Assembly (NCBI RefSeq): GCF_900129305.1 | Contig: NZ_FQVB01000017.1 | Span: forward strand, 32,528-96,527 | Source: Desulfacinum infernum DSM 9756 | GTDB taxonomy: Bacteria; Desulfobacterota; Syntrophobacteria; Syntrophobacterales; DSM-9756 | Direction of reading: 5' to 3' | DNA: 64,000 bases | Shown here: piece by piece, positions 16,617 to 25,684 of the stretch | How positions within the stretch are numbered: the first letter of the stretch is position 1 | Layout of the letters: the number at the start of each line of letters is the position of its first letter | The notes under the pieces: generated by a model | Seen by the model: only the letters and a program-made list of their open reading frames with translations | What the model was told of the DNA's origin: nothing | Databases searched by the model: none | Translations under genes and position numbers: made by a program

Positions 16617-17432
16617 TCACAGCGCATGGACCCCGGCGTCCTTGCCCACCGAGGGACGGTTGTTGGGAAGTCGCAAGCAGGACGTCTGGGCACGGGCGCG
16701 CCCGGGGTTCATGACCTTCTCCATGATCGGCTCCTGAAGAGGCCGGGTCAGGGGCCTTAGATCGATGCGCATGGCGATGAAATGGCCGAACGGATGGACC
16801 TGGAGCCAGGGGGCGCTTTCCAGAAAATCCACGTGGGGGAGGGTCCACAGGGGGAGCAGAAAACAGGTGCGCCACACACAGGGAGGGGGTCCGTGAAGAA
16901 CGGAGCCCGCCATTTTCTTGAGATGGGCCACGGAATAGAAGGAGGCTTTCCGGTACAGGGAAGGCTTCCAAAGGAACTCCAGCCGGCGGTAACAGGCGCT
17001 CAGGGACCACTTGTTGAGAACCCCCAGGAGCACGTGTTTTCGGGCCACCCGGCATGCTTCCGCCAGAGCCTCCCGGGGCTTTTCCACAAACTCCAGGGTG
17101 GTGATCAGGGCCACTGTATCGAATTCGTTGTCGCTGAAAGGCAGGTCTTCCGCGAACCCGTGGCGGACGGAGATCTTTTCCGGAAGCCGGCGCTGTGCCT
17201 CCCGGACCAGCTCCCAGGACGGCTCCACGCCCGTGACCGCATGGCCCCGGCCGCTGAGCCATCGGAGGAAGGAGCCCGTGCCGCAGCCCACCTCCAGGAC
17301 GCGTTGGGCATGGACGGGCGCCCACACGCGCTCCAGAAGCCGCCGCTCCAGGCGAAGAGCGGTCCGGCCGGGCTCGCTTGTCTCCCAGCGCTCCATCCTC
17401 AAGGCGTCTTCCAGTCGAAAGACGTATCCCAC
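16617..17432 (-). CDS. SAM-dependent methyltransferase (class I)
   Basis: 271 residues. Motif I is VLEVGCGTGSFLRWL (about 46-60), followed by an acidic residue (GVEPSWE) and the DTVALITTLEFV motif. This is a small-molecule Methyltransf_11-type fold. A proline-rich C-terminal part has no clear partner domain. Start is a GTG at 17432 with a GGGTGGG-like site; its stop overlaps the region where amrS can start. Substrate unknown; it opens the minus-strand operon 17432-14930. Confidence 0.8.
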   Translation of the reverse strand: MGYVFRLEDALRMERWETSEPGRTALRLERRLLERVWAPVHAQRVLEVGCGTGSFLRWLSGRGHAVTGVEPSWELVREAQRRLPEKISVRHGFAEDLPFSDNEFDTVALITTLEFVEKPREALAEACRVARKHVLLGVLNKWSLSACYRRLEFLWKPSLYRKASFYSVAHLKKMAGSVLHGPPPCVWRTCFLLPLWTLPHVDFLESAPWLQVHPFGHFIAMRIDLRPLTRPLQEPIMEKVMNPGRARAQTSCLRLPNNRPSVGKDAGVHAL

Positions 17433-17451
17433 GGGCCCACCCTTCAGGGGA

Positions 17452-17523
17452 AAGGATTAAGGATTGAAGGATTAAGGATTATAGGGAGACCCCCATCACT
17501 CATCACTCGTCACTCATCACTCG
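17452..17523. repeat. Two adjacent heptad tracts: AAGGATT then CACTCAT
   Basis: The first runs AAGGATTAAGGATTGAAGG (17455-17480). The second is TCATCACTCATCACTCGTCACTC (about 17496-17523), in sense with ilvD on the minus strand. Its TCA at 17517-17519 is the ilvD stop codon. Confidence 0.85.
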
Positions 17524-19175
17524 AGAACGGCGCCGCGGGCTCCGCTGGTGACCATCCTGGCGTAGCGGGCCAGGTAGCCGTGGCGGATCTTGGGCTCCTT
17601 GGGTTGCCATTTGGCGCGGCGCGCCTCCAGGGTGGCCTCGTCCACCTTCAGTTCCAGCTTTTTGTTGGGGATGTCGATCACGATCTCGTCGCCTTCTTCC
17701 ACCAGCCCGATGGGGCCTCCGGCCGCCGCTTCCGGGCTGATGTGTCCGATGGCGGCCCCCTGGGTTCCTCCGCTGAAGCGCCCGTCGGTGATGAGGGCCA
17801 CGTCCTTGCCTAGGCCCATCCCCATGATGGCCGCCGTGGGGGTGAGCATCTCCTGCATGCCCGGGCCGCCCTTGGGCCCTTCGTAGCGGATGACCACCAC
17901 GTCGCCCGGGCGGATCTTGCCGTCCAGGATGGCGGAGGCCGCCTCGTTTTCGCTTTCGAAGACCCGCGCCCGGCCGGTGCGCTGCAGCATCTCGGGCGCC
18001 ACGGCGCTCTGCTTGACCACCGCCCCCTGGGGAGCCAGGTTGCCGTAGAGGATGGCGATGCCCCCTTCCCGGTGATAGGGGTTGTCCAGAGGCCGGATCA
18101 CGTTGTGGTCCACCGCCTTCACCCGCTCCAGGTTGGCCCCCACCGTGTCGCCGGTCACGGTCAGGACGTCCAGGTGGATCAGGCCGCCCTTGGCCAGCTC
18201 CTTCATGACGGCCTGGACGCCGCCCGCGGCGTTGAGGTCTTCCAGGAAGTGGGGGCCGCCGGGCCGGAGGCTGCAAAGATGCGGCGTCCTGGCGCTCATG
18301 GCGTTGAAGAGATCCAAATCCAGCGTGATCCCCGCCTCATGGGCGATGGCCGGCACGTGGAGCACCGTGTTGGTGGAACAGCCCAGGGCCATGTCCACGG
18401 CGATGGCGTTTTCGAAGGATTTCAGGGTGATCAGGTCCCGTGGGCGCTTATTCGCGGCAATCAGATCCATGATCTTCATGCCCGCCGTCTTGGCCAGGCG
18501 GAACCGGGCCGCCGACACCGCCGGAATGGTTCCGTTGCCCGGTAGGGCCAGCCCCAGGGCTTCACTCAAGCAGTTCATGGAGTTGGCCGTGAACATGCCC
18601 GCGCAGGACCCGCAGCCGGGGCAGGCGCAGTCTTCCAGCTCCTCCAGTTCCTCCGCGGTGAGGGTCCCCGCCTTGTAGGCTCCCACGCCCTCGAAGACCG
18701 AAATGAGATCCACGGGGCGATTGCCCACGCGCCCGGCCAGCATGGGCCCTCCGCTCACCAGGATGGTGGGGATGTTCAGCCGGAAGGCGGCCATGAGCAT
18801 ACCGGGGATGATCTTGTCGCAGTTGGGGATCAGAACCAGGCCGTCGAAGGGGTGCGCCGTGGCCATCACCTCCACGGAATCGGCGATGAGCTCCCGGCTG
18901 GCCAGGCTGTAGCGCATGCCGTCGTGGTTCATGGCGATGCCGTCGCACACGCCGATGGTGGAAAATTCCACGGGCGTCCCGCCCGCCATGCGCACGCCTG
19001 CCTTGACCGCCTGGGCGATCTTGTCCAGATGGATGTGGCCGGGAATGATTTCGTTGAAGGAGTTGACGATGCCCACGATGGGGCGTTCCAGTTCCTCCCG
19101 GGTGTAGCCCATGGCCTTGAACAGGGAACGATGGGGGGCCTTTTCCGGTCCTTTCTTCATGAGATCGCTTCGCAT
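17517..19175 (-). CDS. ilvD: Dihydroxy-acid dehydratase
   Basis: 552 residues. It dehydrates 2,3-dihydroxy-3-methylvalerate and 2,3-dihydroxyisovalerate in branched-chain amino acid synthesis. Iron-sulfur cysteines are visible in [21 protein letters not shown] and [18 protein letters not shown]. The C-terminal [20 protein letters not shown] is the family signature. The ATG at 19175 has a GGGAGAGG site; an upstream ATG is 9 codons earlier. Length is normal. It stands alone, without other ilv genes, and its stop lies in the heptad tract. Confidence 0.96.
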   Translation of the reverse strand: MRSDLMKKGPEKAPHRSLFKAMGYTREELERPIVGIVNSFNEIIPGHIHLDKIAQAVKAGVRMAGGTPVEFSTIGVCDGIAMNHDGMRYSLASRELIADSVEVMATAHPFDGLVLIPNCDKIIPGMLMAAFRLNIPTILVSGGPMLAGRVGNRPVDLISVFEGVGAYKAGTLTAEELEELEDCACPGCGSCAGMFTANSMNCLSEALGLALPGNGTIPAVSAARFRLAKTAGMKIMDLIAANKRPRDLITLKSFENAIAVDMALGCSTNTVLHVPAIAHEAGITLDLDLFNAMSARTPHLCSLRPGGPHFLEDLNAAGGVQAVMKELAKGGLIHLDVLTVTGDTVGANLERVKAVDHNVIRPLDNPYHREGGIAILYGNLAPQGAVVKQSAVAPEMLQRTGRARVFESENEAASAILDGKIRPGDVVVIRYEGPKGGPGMQEMLTPTAAIMGMGLGKDVALITDGRFSGGTQGAAIGHISPEAAAGGPIGLVEEGDEIVIDIPNKKLELKVDEATLEARRAKWQPKEPKIRHGYLARYARMVTSGARGAVLE

Positions 19176-19353
19176 GAAAACCTCTCCCTCTCTTGCGGGC
19201 AATGGATGGCGGTCCGTGCGGGCCGAAAGCAGAGATCGAAAACCTTCACAATCTTCAGGACTTGCCCTGTTCCCGTGAAGTTACTGTAACCCTTCCGGTC
19301 TTGGCAAGGGAAAAGGGGGCGTCACTGAAGTGGGAACGCCGGGGATTCCTTCC

Positions 19354-19381
19354 TTGACAATGTCATTGCCACTTCTATATC
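19354..19381 (+). promoter_or_regulatory. Promoter and operator-like dyad upstream of the MerR gene
   Basis: TTGACA (19354-19359), a 16-base spacer and TATATC (19376-19381). A small dyad, TGACAATGTCA (19355-19365), overlaps the -35 and could be an operator. It lies 53 bases before the MerR start. Confidence 0.5.
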
Positions 19382-19434
19382 AATAGCTGGGTCAGATGAC
19401 TTTGTCGTATCCCAATACGAAGGAGGCACATCCC

Positions 19435-19875
19435 ATGGACATTGAAAGCGGCAAGGCGCTCTATCCCATCGGCATCGTGGCCGAGCTGCTCAACATTCAT
19501 CCCCGAACGCTGCGCATCTACGAGCAGGAAGGTCTGATCAAGCCGGCGCGCCGGGGCGGCAAGCGCTACTATTCCAACAACGACCTCCAGTGGCTCAAGT
19601 GCCTTCGGCGGCTCCTCACCGAAGACGGGCTGAACATCGCCGGGGTGAAAAAGCTGCTCACGGTGGCCCCGTGCTGGGAGATCCGAGGCTGCGGGGAAGA
19701 GGTGCGTAAGGACTGTCCGGCCATCCTCAACTTTCCCGTTCCCTGCTGGGATCTGGTGCCTCGCGCGTGCCAGGAAAAGGGCCAGGTCTGCGCCGAATGC
19801 GAGGTCTACATCCAGAAGAAGAACCATGTGATGATGCAGAAGTGCTGCGAAGAGCAGGAAGGGGACCGGGCGTGA
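19435..19875 (+). CDS. MerR-family regulator with cysteine-rich C-terminus
   Basis: 146 residues. An N-terminal winged helix (YPIGIVAELLNIHPRTLRIYEQEGLI, about 10-35) resembles HspR-type MerR proteins. The C-terminal third holds Cys-rich groups (CWEIRGCGEEVRKDC, CWDLVPRAC, CAECEVY, CCEEQ) that may bind metal or Fe-S. It may be a redox or metal sensor. A strong GGAGG site precedes the ATG. Its stop codon overlaps the GTG start of the radical SAM gene, so the two are coupled. A sigma70-like promoter lies at 19354. Confidence 0.85.
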   Translation: MDIESGKALYPIGIVAELLNIHPRTLRIYEQEGLIKPARRGGKRYYSNNDLQWLKCLRRLLTEDGLNIAGVKKLLTVAPCWEIRGCGEEVRKDCPAILNFPVPCWDLVPRACQEKGQVCAECEVYIQKKNHVMMQKCCEEQEGDRA

Positions 19876-20834
19876 GCCGGCGGGAGATTGAATCCCGGAG
19901 TTTCCTTTTCGGCCCCGTTCCATCCCGCCGCCTCGGCCGGTCTTTGGGCATCGACGTCATTCCCGCCAAGACTTGCTCCCTCGACTGCCTCTATTGCGAA
20001 TCGGGCCCCACCACCCATCTGACGATCCAGAGGCGCGCCTTCTTCCCTCCCGACCGGGTGTTGGCCGAACTGGAGGATTTCCTGCGGCGCCGCCCCGGAT
20101 CGGTGGATGCCGTCACCTTTTCGGCGGCCGGCGAACCCACCCTCTACGAGCCCCTGGGGGAGCTGGCCCATGCCATCAAGAAGCGTTTTCCGGACCTGCC
20201 CCTGGTGATGCTCACCAACGGCACGCTCTTGTGGGATCCGGCCGTTCGCCGGGATCTCCTCCTTTTCGATCGGGTGGTGCCGTCCTTGGACGCCGCGGAC
20301 GAGAAAACCTTCGCCGCCGTGAACCGTCCCCATCCACGCCTGGGTTGGGAGAGGGTCCTGGAGGGCCTCAGGGCGTTTCGAAAGGACTGCCGGGGCCAAT
20401 ATCATCTGGAGATCGTCCTGGTGCGGGGTGTCAACGACAGCCGGGAGCATCTGGAAGCACTCGCCCGCCTGGCGGAAGGCATCGGGCCGGACCGGGTGGA
20501 ACTGAACACGGTGGTGCGGCCGCCGGCCCATCCCGGGGTCCGGGGGCTGGACTCCGCCGCCCTGGAGCGGGCGGCGACCTTGTTCCCCGCCGGCTGCACG
20601 GAAGTGATCGGATCCTTTGCGTCGTCGGGCCCTGCGGCGGATCCCGACGATCTGCCCGGTCGCATCGTGGAGCTGGTTCGGCGCCGTCCGTGCACCGTGG
20701 AGGAGATGGCGGCGTCCCTGGGGGTTCCGCCCGGCCGGGTTTCGGAAGCCGTGGCCGGTCTGGAAAAGACGGGCCGGGTGGTGCGGCGCCGGTTCCATGA
20801 GCGGGAATTCGTCTGCACCGGGGATGAGTCATGA
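19872..20834 (+). CDS. Radical SAM protein (COG0731-like)
   Basis: 320-residue radical SAM enzyme. The cluster motif is Cys35-x3-Cys39-x2-Cys42 (CSLDCLYC). The middle part forms the TIM barrel (SAAGEPTLYEP, VMLTNGTLL, VPSLDAAD), and a winged-helix-like C-terminus (IVELVRRRPCTVEEMAASLG) follows. This arrangement is typical of the COG0731 group, of unknown substrate. GTG start at 19872 overlaps the MerR stop (GTGA), so the MerR protein probably controls it. The end of the gene (GDES-stop) is encoded by the heptad tract. Confidence 0.85.
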   Translation: MSRREIESRSFLFGPVPSRRLGRSLGIDVIPAKTCSLDCLYCESGPTTHLTIQRRAFFPPDRVLAELEDFLRRRPGSVDAVTFSAAGEPTLYEPLGELAHAIKKRFPDLPLVMLTNGTLLWDPAVRRDLLLFDRVVPSLDAADEKTFAAVNRPHPRLGWERVLEGLRAFRKDCRGQYHLEIVLVRGVNDSREHLEALARLAEGIGPDRVELNTVVRPPAHPGVRGLDSAALERAATLFPAGCTEVIGSFASSGPAADPDDLPGRIVELVRRRPCTVEEMAASLGVPPGRVSEAVAGLEKTGRVVRRRFHEREFVCTGDES

Positions 20835-20926
20835 GTGACGAGTGATGGGTGATGAGTGACGGGTTGGTGGTGGTCCTTGGCCCTTGATTCTTGGCCCTTA
20901 ATCCTTAATCCTTAATCCTTAATCCA
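20823..20926 (+). repeat. GAGTGAC heptads followed by TTAATCC heptads
   Basis: GAGTCATGAGTGACGAGTG runs from the stop codon of the radical SAM gene (20827-20862). After a short gap, CTTAATCCTTAATCCTTAATC runs to about 20926. The second tract is in the antisense class relative to the neighbours. Confidence 0.85.
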
Positions 20927-20983
20927 CTGATCCTGTAATCCCACAAGCTGCGGTGAGCCTGTGGCCGCGTTCAGGAGGATGCC

Positions 20984-23900
20984 GTGAGGACCTTGGATGT
21001 GGGCGTGGATGTGGGTTCGGTCAGCATCAACTGCGTGGTTGTGGAAGACGGTGAAAGGATCGTCTGGGAGGCTCCCTACCTGAGGCATTTCGGGCTGGTG
21101 GTGCCCGAAACCCGCCGCCTTCTTCAAACCGTTCTGGATCGGTTCGGCCGGGAGGCCGTTCGTTCGGTGAGTTTTACGGGCGTGCACGGCGAGCGCCTGG
21201 CCCGCCTGCTTTCCGCCCCCTACGAAGTGGAGACGGTGGCCCAGGTGCTGGGGGCGGTGCACGTGGTCCCGGGCGTGCGAACCATCATCAGCATCGGCGG
21301 CCAGGACGCCTGTCTCTTCCAGTTGGACTACGACGGCGACCAGTGGCATCTGGAAGCCTTCAACATGAACGGTCCCTGTGCGTCCGGAACGGGCTCCTTC
21401 ATCGACCAGCAAGGCGAACGGCTCGCTTCCTCCCTGTACGGCCCCCGGTTCGAGATGAGTCAGGAAAAGATCCAGAAGACCCTGGAGGACTTCATCGAAC
21501 TGGGGTTGCAATACTCCAGCCCGGCTCCCGTGGCGTGCCGGTGCACGGTCTTCACCAAATCGGACATGATCCATCTGCAGAACAAGGGGGAGCCGCTTCC
21601 CAATATCATCGCCGGGCTCCATTTTGGGAACGCCGCCAATTACGTGAGCACCATCGTGGCCAATCGGGAGGTGCGCGAGCCCATCCTCTTCATCGGCGGC
21701 ATGGCGTCCAACCGCCTGCAGGTGGAAGCCTTTCGAAAGTATTATCCGTCGCTCCGGGTGCCGCCGCACCACACGTCCCTGGGAGCCCTGGGAGCGGCCC
21801 TTCAGGCCCGCCGGGCGGGTCTTTCCAACCGGGTGGATCCGGATCGGCTCCGGGACGATGCGGAAAGCGGCGCCGCCGAGGGCTTTCCCCGGGCCCCCCG
21901 GCTGGAGTTGCGCCAGACCCGCTTCGATCCCCGAAACGATCTGGAACCCTGGGGACGGGTGGAAAAGAATCCTCTGCCGGTTTTCTTGGGGGTGGACATC
22001 GGGTCCACCACCACCAAGTATGCCCTCGTTGAATCCCAGGGCGTGATCCGGCACAAGTGCTACGTGCAGACCCAGGGCAAGCCCATCGAAGTCACCCAAA
22101 AACTCCTTCGAACTCTGCTGGACCAGGTGGGGTCCCGGGTGAAGATCCTGGCGGTGGCCACCACGGGTTCCGGCCGGAACGTGGTGGGGGACTTTCTGGA
22201 CGCGGATCTGGTGATCGACGAGATCACGGCCCACGCCCGGGGTGCGGTGGCCGTTGATCCCCGGGTGGACACCATTTTCGAGATCGGAGGCCAGGATTCC
22301 AAGTACATCCGGATCGACAACACCCACCCGCTGGATTTCGACATGAACAAGGTGTGTGCCGCCGGGACGGGCAGCTTTCTCCACGAATTGGCCAACAAGA
22401 TGAAGATCAACATCGTGGGGGAATTCCAGGAGATCGCCCTGGGGGCGGAAAACCCCGTGCATCTGGCCGAACGGTGCACGGTCTTCATGGAGTCGGACCT
22501 TTTCGGATACTACCAGAAGGGGGCGCGCCGGGACGATCTGATCGCGGGCCTGTGCTACGCCGTGGTGCACAACTATCTGAATCGGGTGGTGGGGAAGCGG
22601 CGCATCGGCCGGCGCATCATGTTCCTGGGCGGTCCGTCGCTCAACAAGGCCGTGGTGGCCGCCTTCGAAAGGGTTCTGGACCGGCCTCTCATCGTCCCCC
22701 GGCATCGGGAGGTCATGGGGGCCTACGGGGCGGCCTTGGCGGTGAAGGAAGCCTTCGAACGGGGGGAGGTGACGGCCAGGGAGAGGGACCTGGAGGCGCT
22801 GGCCCAAGCCCGGGTGGGCTTCGTAGAATCCCTGTGCCGGGCGGACCGCACGTGTCACAACGAATGCAAGCTGAAGATCTACGATTTTGCGGGTCGAAAG
22901 AGCATCTGGGGAGGGGACTGCGGCCGATACGAAGTGAGCCGCCATCGGGGTCCCCAGGCGGAAAACGCCTTTTTGATCCGCCGGGACCTCTTCTGGGAGG
23001 CCATCGAGCCTTGGGCGGTCCGAGCCGATGACCTGGGAATCCCCCCCGCCTCCCCTTTGGAAAATGGGGGAGATGGCCCTGCGGGCCGCTCCAGAGGGCT
23101 CACGCCGGGCGCTTCGGGCCCTGCGCATTGCGACCGGCGAGCTTTCTCTTCCGTCCCTGACTTGGAACGGGGCGAAGGGAGCGACACTCATCACCCATCA
23201 CCCGTTACCCGTCACTCGTCTCAGCCCACGGTGGGCGTTCCCTTGGGGCTCCATTCCCTGGAATGGGCGCCTTTCTGGGTCAGACTCCTGGCCGAGCTGG
23301 GACTGCGTGTGGTGGTGAGTCCGCGGACCGACAACCGCATGGTCCTGGCGGGCCTGGAATCCACGACGGCCGAGACCTGCTTTCCCGTGAAGGTCTTCCA
23401 CGGGCATGTGCGCTTCCTTTCCGACAAGTGCGATTATCTCTTTCTTCCCAGTGTGATCGACATGCCGGGACCTCGGCCCGACGAGGCGGGGATGTTCTGT
23501 CCGCTGGTGGAAAGTTCTCAATACATGGTTCGGGCGGCCCTGGGAATCGACGACGCCCGGATCATCCGTCCCACCCTCTACCTGCGTGAGGGCCCGGACG
23601 CCCTGGTTCCCGCCGTGCGAAAGAGCCTTCCTTCCGCCTTGCGGCGAAGCCCGGAGCAGGTGGCCCGGGCCGTGCGCATGGCCTGGGACCACCAAACGGC
23701 CTTCCGGCGGCGGCTCCTGGAGGCCGGCCGGGAGTTTCTCCGGGGGATTCCGGAAGGGGAGCCCGTCTGGATCGTCACGGGCCGCCCGTACAATCTCCAC
23801 GATGAGCGCCTCAACCTGAAGCTGGGCCGACACCTGGCACGGCTGGGTATCTGGGCCGTCCCGGCGGACATGATCTTCGTGGACGACGAGGACCTGAGCG

Positions 23901-24208
23901 ACTTTCCCCGCATGTACTGGGGGCTGGGGGCCAGGATCCTCCGGGCGGCCAAGAAGATCGCCCGCACGCCGGCCTGGTTCGGCGTACACATGACCAACTT
24001 CAGCTGCGGTCCCGATTCCTTCCTGGAGCATTTCTACAAGCACGTGCTGGGGGAGAAGCCGGCGCTCATCCTGGAACTGGACGAGCACAGTGCCGTGGCG
24101 GGTGTGCTCACCCGGGTGGAGGCCTACCGCAACGTGGTGAAAAACGTCTATCGCGAAAGCCGGGAAGCCCTCGCGTCCGAGGCCTTCGGCCGATGGCTCA
24201 GCAATTGA
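20984..24208 (+). CDS. CoA-substrate-specific enzyme activase, two activase domains plus DUF2229
   Basis: 1074 residues in three parts: activase domain 1 (about 1-285, GVDVGSVSIN and CASGTGSFID), activase domain 2 (about 330-605, GVDIGSTTTKYAL and CAAGTGSFLHE, each followed by a CTVF cysteine), and a DUF2229 region with further cysteines (about 620-1074). The domains belong to the BcrAD/HgdC (2-hydroxyacyl-CoA dehydratase activase) family of ATP-driven low-potential electron donors; the reaction here is unknown. GTG start at 20984 has a CAGGAGG site. Residues about 685-747 are encoded by a repeat composite, a probable in-frame insertion. It is co-oriented with a partner gene and rng. Confidence 0.85.
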   Translation: MRTLDVGVDVGSVSINCVVVEDGERIVWEAPYLRHFGLVVPETRRLLQTVLDRFGREAVRSVSFTGVHGERLARLLSAPYEVETVAQVLGAVHVVPGVRTIISIGGQDACLFQLDYDGDQWHLEAFNMNGPCASGTGSFIDQQGERLASSLYGPRFEMSQEKIQKTLEDFIELGLQYSSPAPVACRCTVFTKSDMIHLQNKGEPLPNIIAGLHFGNAANYVSTIVANREVREPILFIGGMASNRLQVEAFRKYYPSLRVPPHHTSLGALGAALQARRAGLSNRVDPDRLRDDAESGAAEGFPRAPRLELRQTRFDPRNDLEPWGRVEKNPLPVFLGVDIGSTTTKYALVESQGVIRHKCYVQTQGKPIEVTQKLLRTLLDQVGSRVKILAVATTGSGRNVVGDFLDADLVIDEITAHARGAVAVDPRVDTIFEIGGQDSKYIRIDNTHPLDFDMNKVCAAGTGSFLHELANKMKINIVGEFQEIALGAENPVHLAERCTVFMESDLFGYYQKGARRDDLIAGLCYAVVHNYLNRVVGKRRIGRRIMFLGGPSLNKAVVAAFERVLDRPLIVPRHREVMGAYGAALAVKEAFERGEVTARERDLEALAQARVGFVESLCRADRTCHNECKLKIYDFAGRKSIWGGDCGRYEVSRHRGPQAENAFLIRRDLFWEAIEPWAVRADDLGIPPASPLENGGDGPAGRSRGLTPGASGPAHCDRRAFSSVPDLERGEGSDTHHPSPVTRHSSQPTVGVPLGLHSLEWAPFWVRLLAELGLRVVVSPRTDNRMVLAGLESTTAETCFPVKVFHGHVRFLSDKCDYLFLPSVIDMPGPRPDEAGMFCPLVESSQYMVRAALGIDDARIIRPTLYLREGPDALVPAVRKSLPSALRRSPEQVARAVRMAWDHQTAFRRRLLEAGREFLRGIPEGEPVWIVTGRPYNLHDERLNLKLGRHLARLGIWAVPADMIFVDDEDLSDFPRMYWGLGARILRAAKKIARTPAWFGVHMTNFSCGPDSFLEHFYKHVLGEKPALILELDEHSAVAGVLTRVEAYRNVVKNVYRESREALASEAFGRWLSN
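23037..23222 (+). repeat. C-rich palindrome plus heptad composite inserted in the activase gene
   Basis: CCCCCCCGCC and GGGGGAG arms around CTTTGGAAAA (about 23040-23073) match the intergenic C-rich palindromes. GACACTCATCACCCATCACC (23183-23202) begins a heptad tract like the intergenic ones, running to about 23222. The frame is kept and translates to a low-complexity stretch (residues about 685-747) between two conserved domains. Confidence 0.8.
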
Positions 24209-24328
24209 GTTCCGCCGGGGCGATTCATCCTTCGCTTCTGCCTTTCGGATTTCTTGAGGCGCCGACGCCACGTATCGGATGACCGGAAATTCGGCGGCCT
24301 TTGGCTCCTTTCATCAAGGTGACGGATC

Positions 24329-25684
24329 ATGGACGAAAGGAAAATGGACACCGCTCGACTTCGACTGGTGCAGCGCTTCGACGTGACGGGCCGGGTGCTG
24401 TTGCTGCCCCGGATGACGCCCTTCGGTACCAGGTTTCTGGCCGCGAGCTTCCGGGCCTTCGGGGTTCCCGCCGTGGTCATGGAAACCTACAAGGGCCTTT
24501 CCCTGGGAAAGGAGTACACGTCGGGAAAGGAATGTTTCCCCTGCCAGGTGACCCTGGGGGACATCCTTCATTTCCTGCAGCAGGAAAAGGTTCGGTTGGG
24601 GCCCGGCTTCGATCCCCGCCGTTATGTCTATTTTCTTCCCGAATCGGACGGCCCGTGCCGGTTCGGCATGTACAACAAGCTGCAGCGCCTGGTTCTGGAT
24701 ACCTTCCCCGAATACCGCGACATCCCCATCACCTACCTTTCCACCCAGGACGCCTACTCCGTGGCGGGACTCCTTCCGGCCGAAAAGGCCCGCTACTTCC
24801 GACGGGTGGCCTACGTGGCGGCCGTCATCGCCGACGTCTTCGACCGCATCGTGTGGCGGGTTCGGCCCTACGAGCTTCGGGAGGGGATGACCGACGGTTT
24901 CATGGAGGAAGCGGCCCGGGCCATGGAGTCCCTCATCGAACGGGTGGGTGAAGCCCGGGACTTTCAGGCGATGCTGGACCTGGTGGAGGACGTGGCGAAG
25001 ACGGCGGCCGGCTTCGTGGACCCTCGAATTCCCCGAAAGCCCCGGATCGGCATCGTGGGGGAGATCTATCTTCGGACCCATCCCGAATCCAATCAGGACA
25101 TCGTCCGGGAGATCGAACGCCACGGGGGTGAGGTGGTGGATGCGTCCATTGCCGAGTGGATCAACTTCGTGAGCCACGAGCGGCTGCGCAAGATGAAGCG
25201 CAACGCGGCGCTGGCCTTTCGCCGAAAGGACCGACGCGCCCTCAGGCAAGCCCTCAAGACCGCGGCGGTCCAGAGGGTGGAAAACGCCTGGCAGGCCTGG
25301 CGCCAGCGCCAGGTGTACGCCCGGGTGCTCCGCCATCTGGATATCCAGCCCGACCACTCCGTTCGGGAAATCGAAAAATTTCTGGACGGCGGAAGGCATT
25401 TTTCCTTTGAAATCGGAACGGAAGCCGCCTTAAGTATTGGCGGGGCGCTGGCCCACGTTCACGAAGGGTTCCACGGCATCGTCAACGTCTTTCCCTTCAC
25501 GTGCATGCCCAGCACCATCTGTTCGGCGATCCTCAAGCCGCTCCTGCTCCAAAAGCGCGTGCCCTACCTGGACGCGCCCTACGACGGGACGGTCCAGCCG
25601 AACCGGGAGGTGGCCCTGAGAACCTTCGTGTATCAGGCGCGCCAGTATCGAGACCGCCAACAGAACGGGAAACGGAGGATATGA
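24329..25684 (+). CDS. 2-hydroxyacyl-CoA dehydratase-like subunit (COG3581 type)
   Basis: 451 residues. It carries a GKECFPCQVTLGD cysteine motif (about 65-77) and a second Cys region near FTCMPSTICSAI (about 391-402), both probably Fe-S ligands. It belongs to the same family as the C-terminal part of the roughly 1,400-residue activase proteins found in many anaerobes, so together with the gene before it the complete set is split over two genes here. Probable role: ATP-dependent reduction or dehydration at a CoA or cluster substrate, unproven. The stop overlaps the rng start (ATGA). Confidence 0.75.
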   Translation: MDERKMDTARLRLVQRFDVTGRVLLLPRMTPFGTRFLAASFRAFGVPAVVMETYKGLSLGKEYTSGKECFPCQVTLGDILHFLQQEKVRLGPGFDPRRYVYFLPESDGPCRFGMYNKLQRLVLDTFPEYRDIPITYLSTQDAYSVAGLLPAEKARYFRRVAYVAAVIADVFDRIVWRVRPYELREGMTDGFMEEAARAMESLIERVGEARDFQAMLDLVEDVAKTAAGFVDPRIPRKPRIGIVGEIYLRTHPESNQDIVREIERHGGEVVDASIAEWINFVSHERLRKMKRNAALAFRRKDRRALRQALKTAAVQRVENAWQAWRQRQVYARVLRHLDIQPDHSVREIEKFLDGGRHFSFEIGTEAALSIGGALAHVHEGFHGIVNVFPFTCMPSTICSAILKPLLLQKRVPYLDAPYDGTVQPNREVALRTFVYQARQYRDRQQNGKRRI

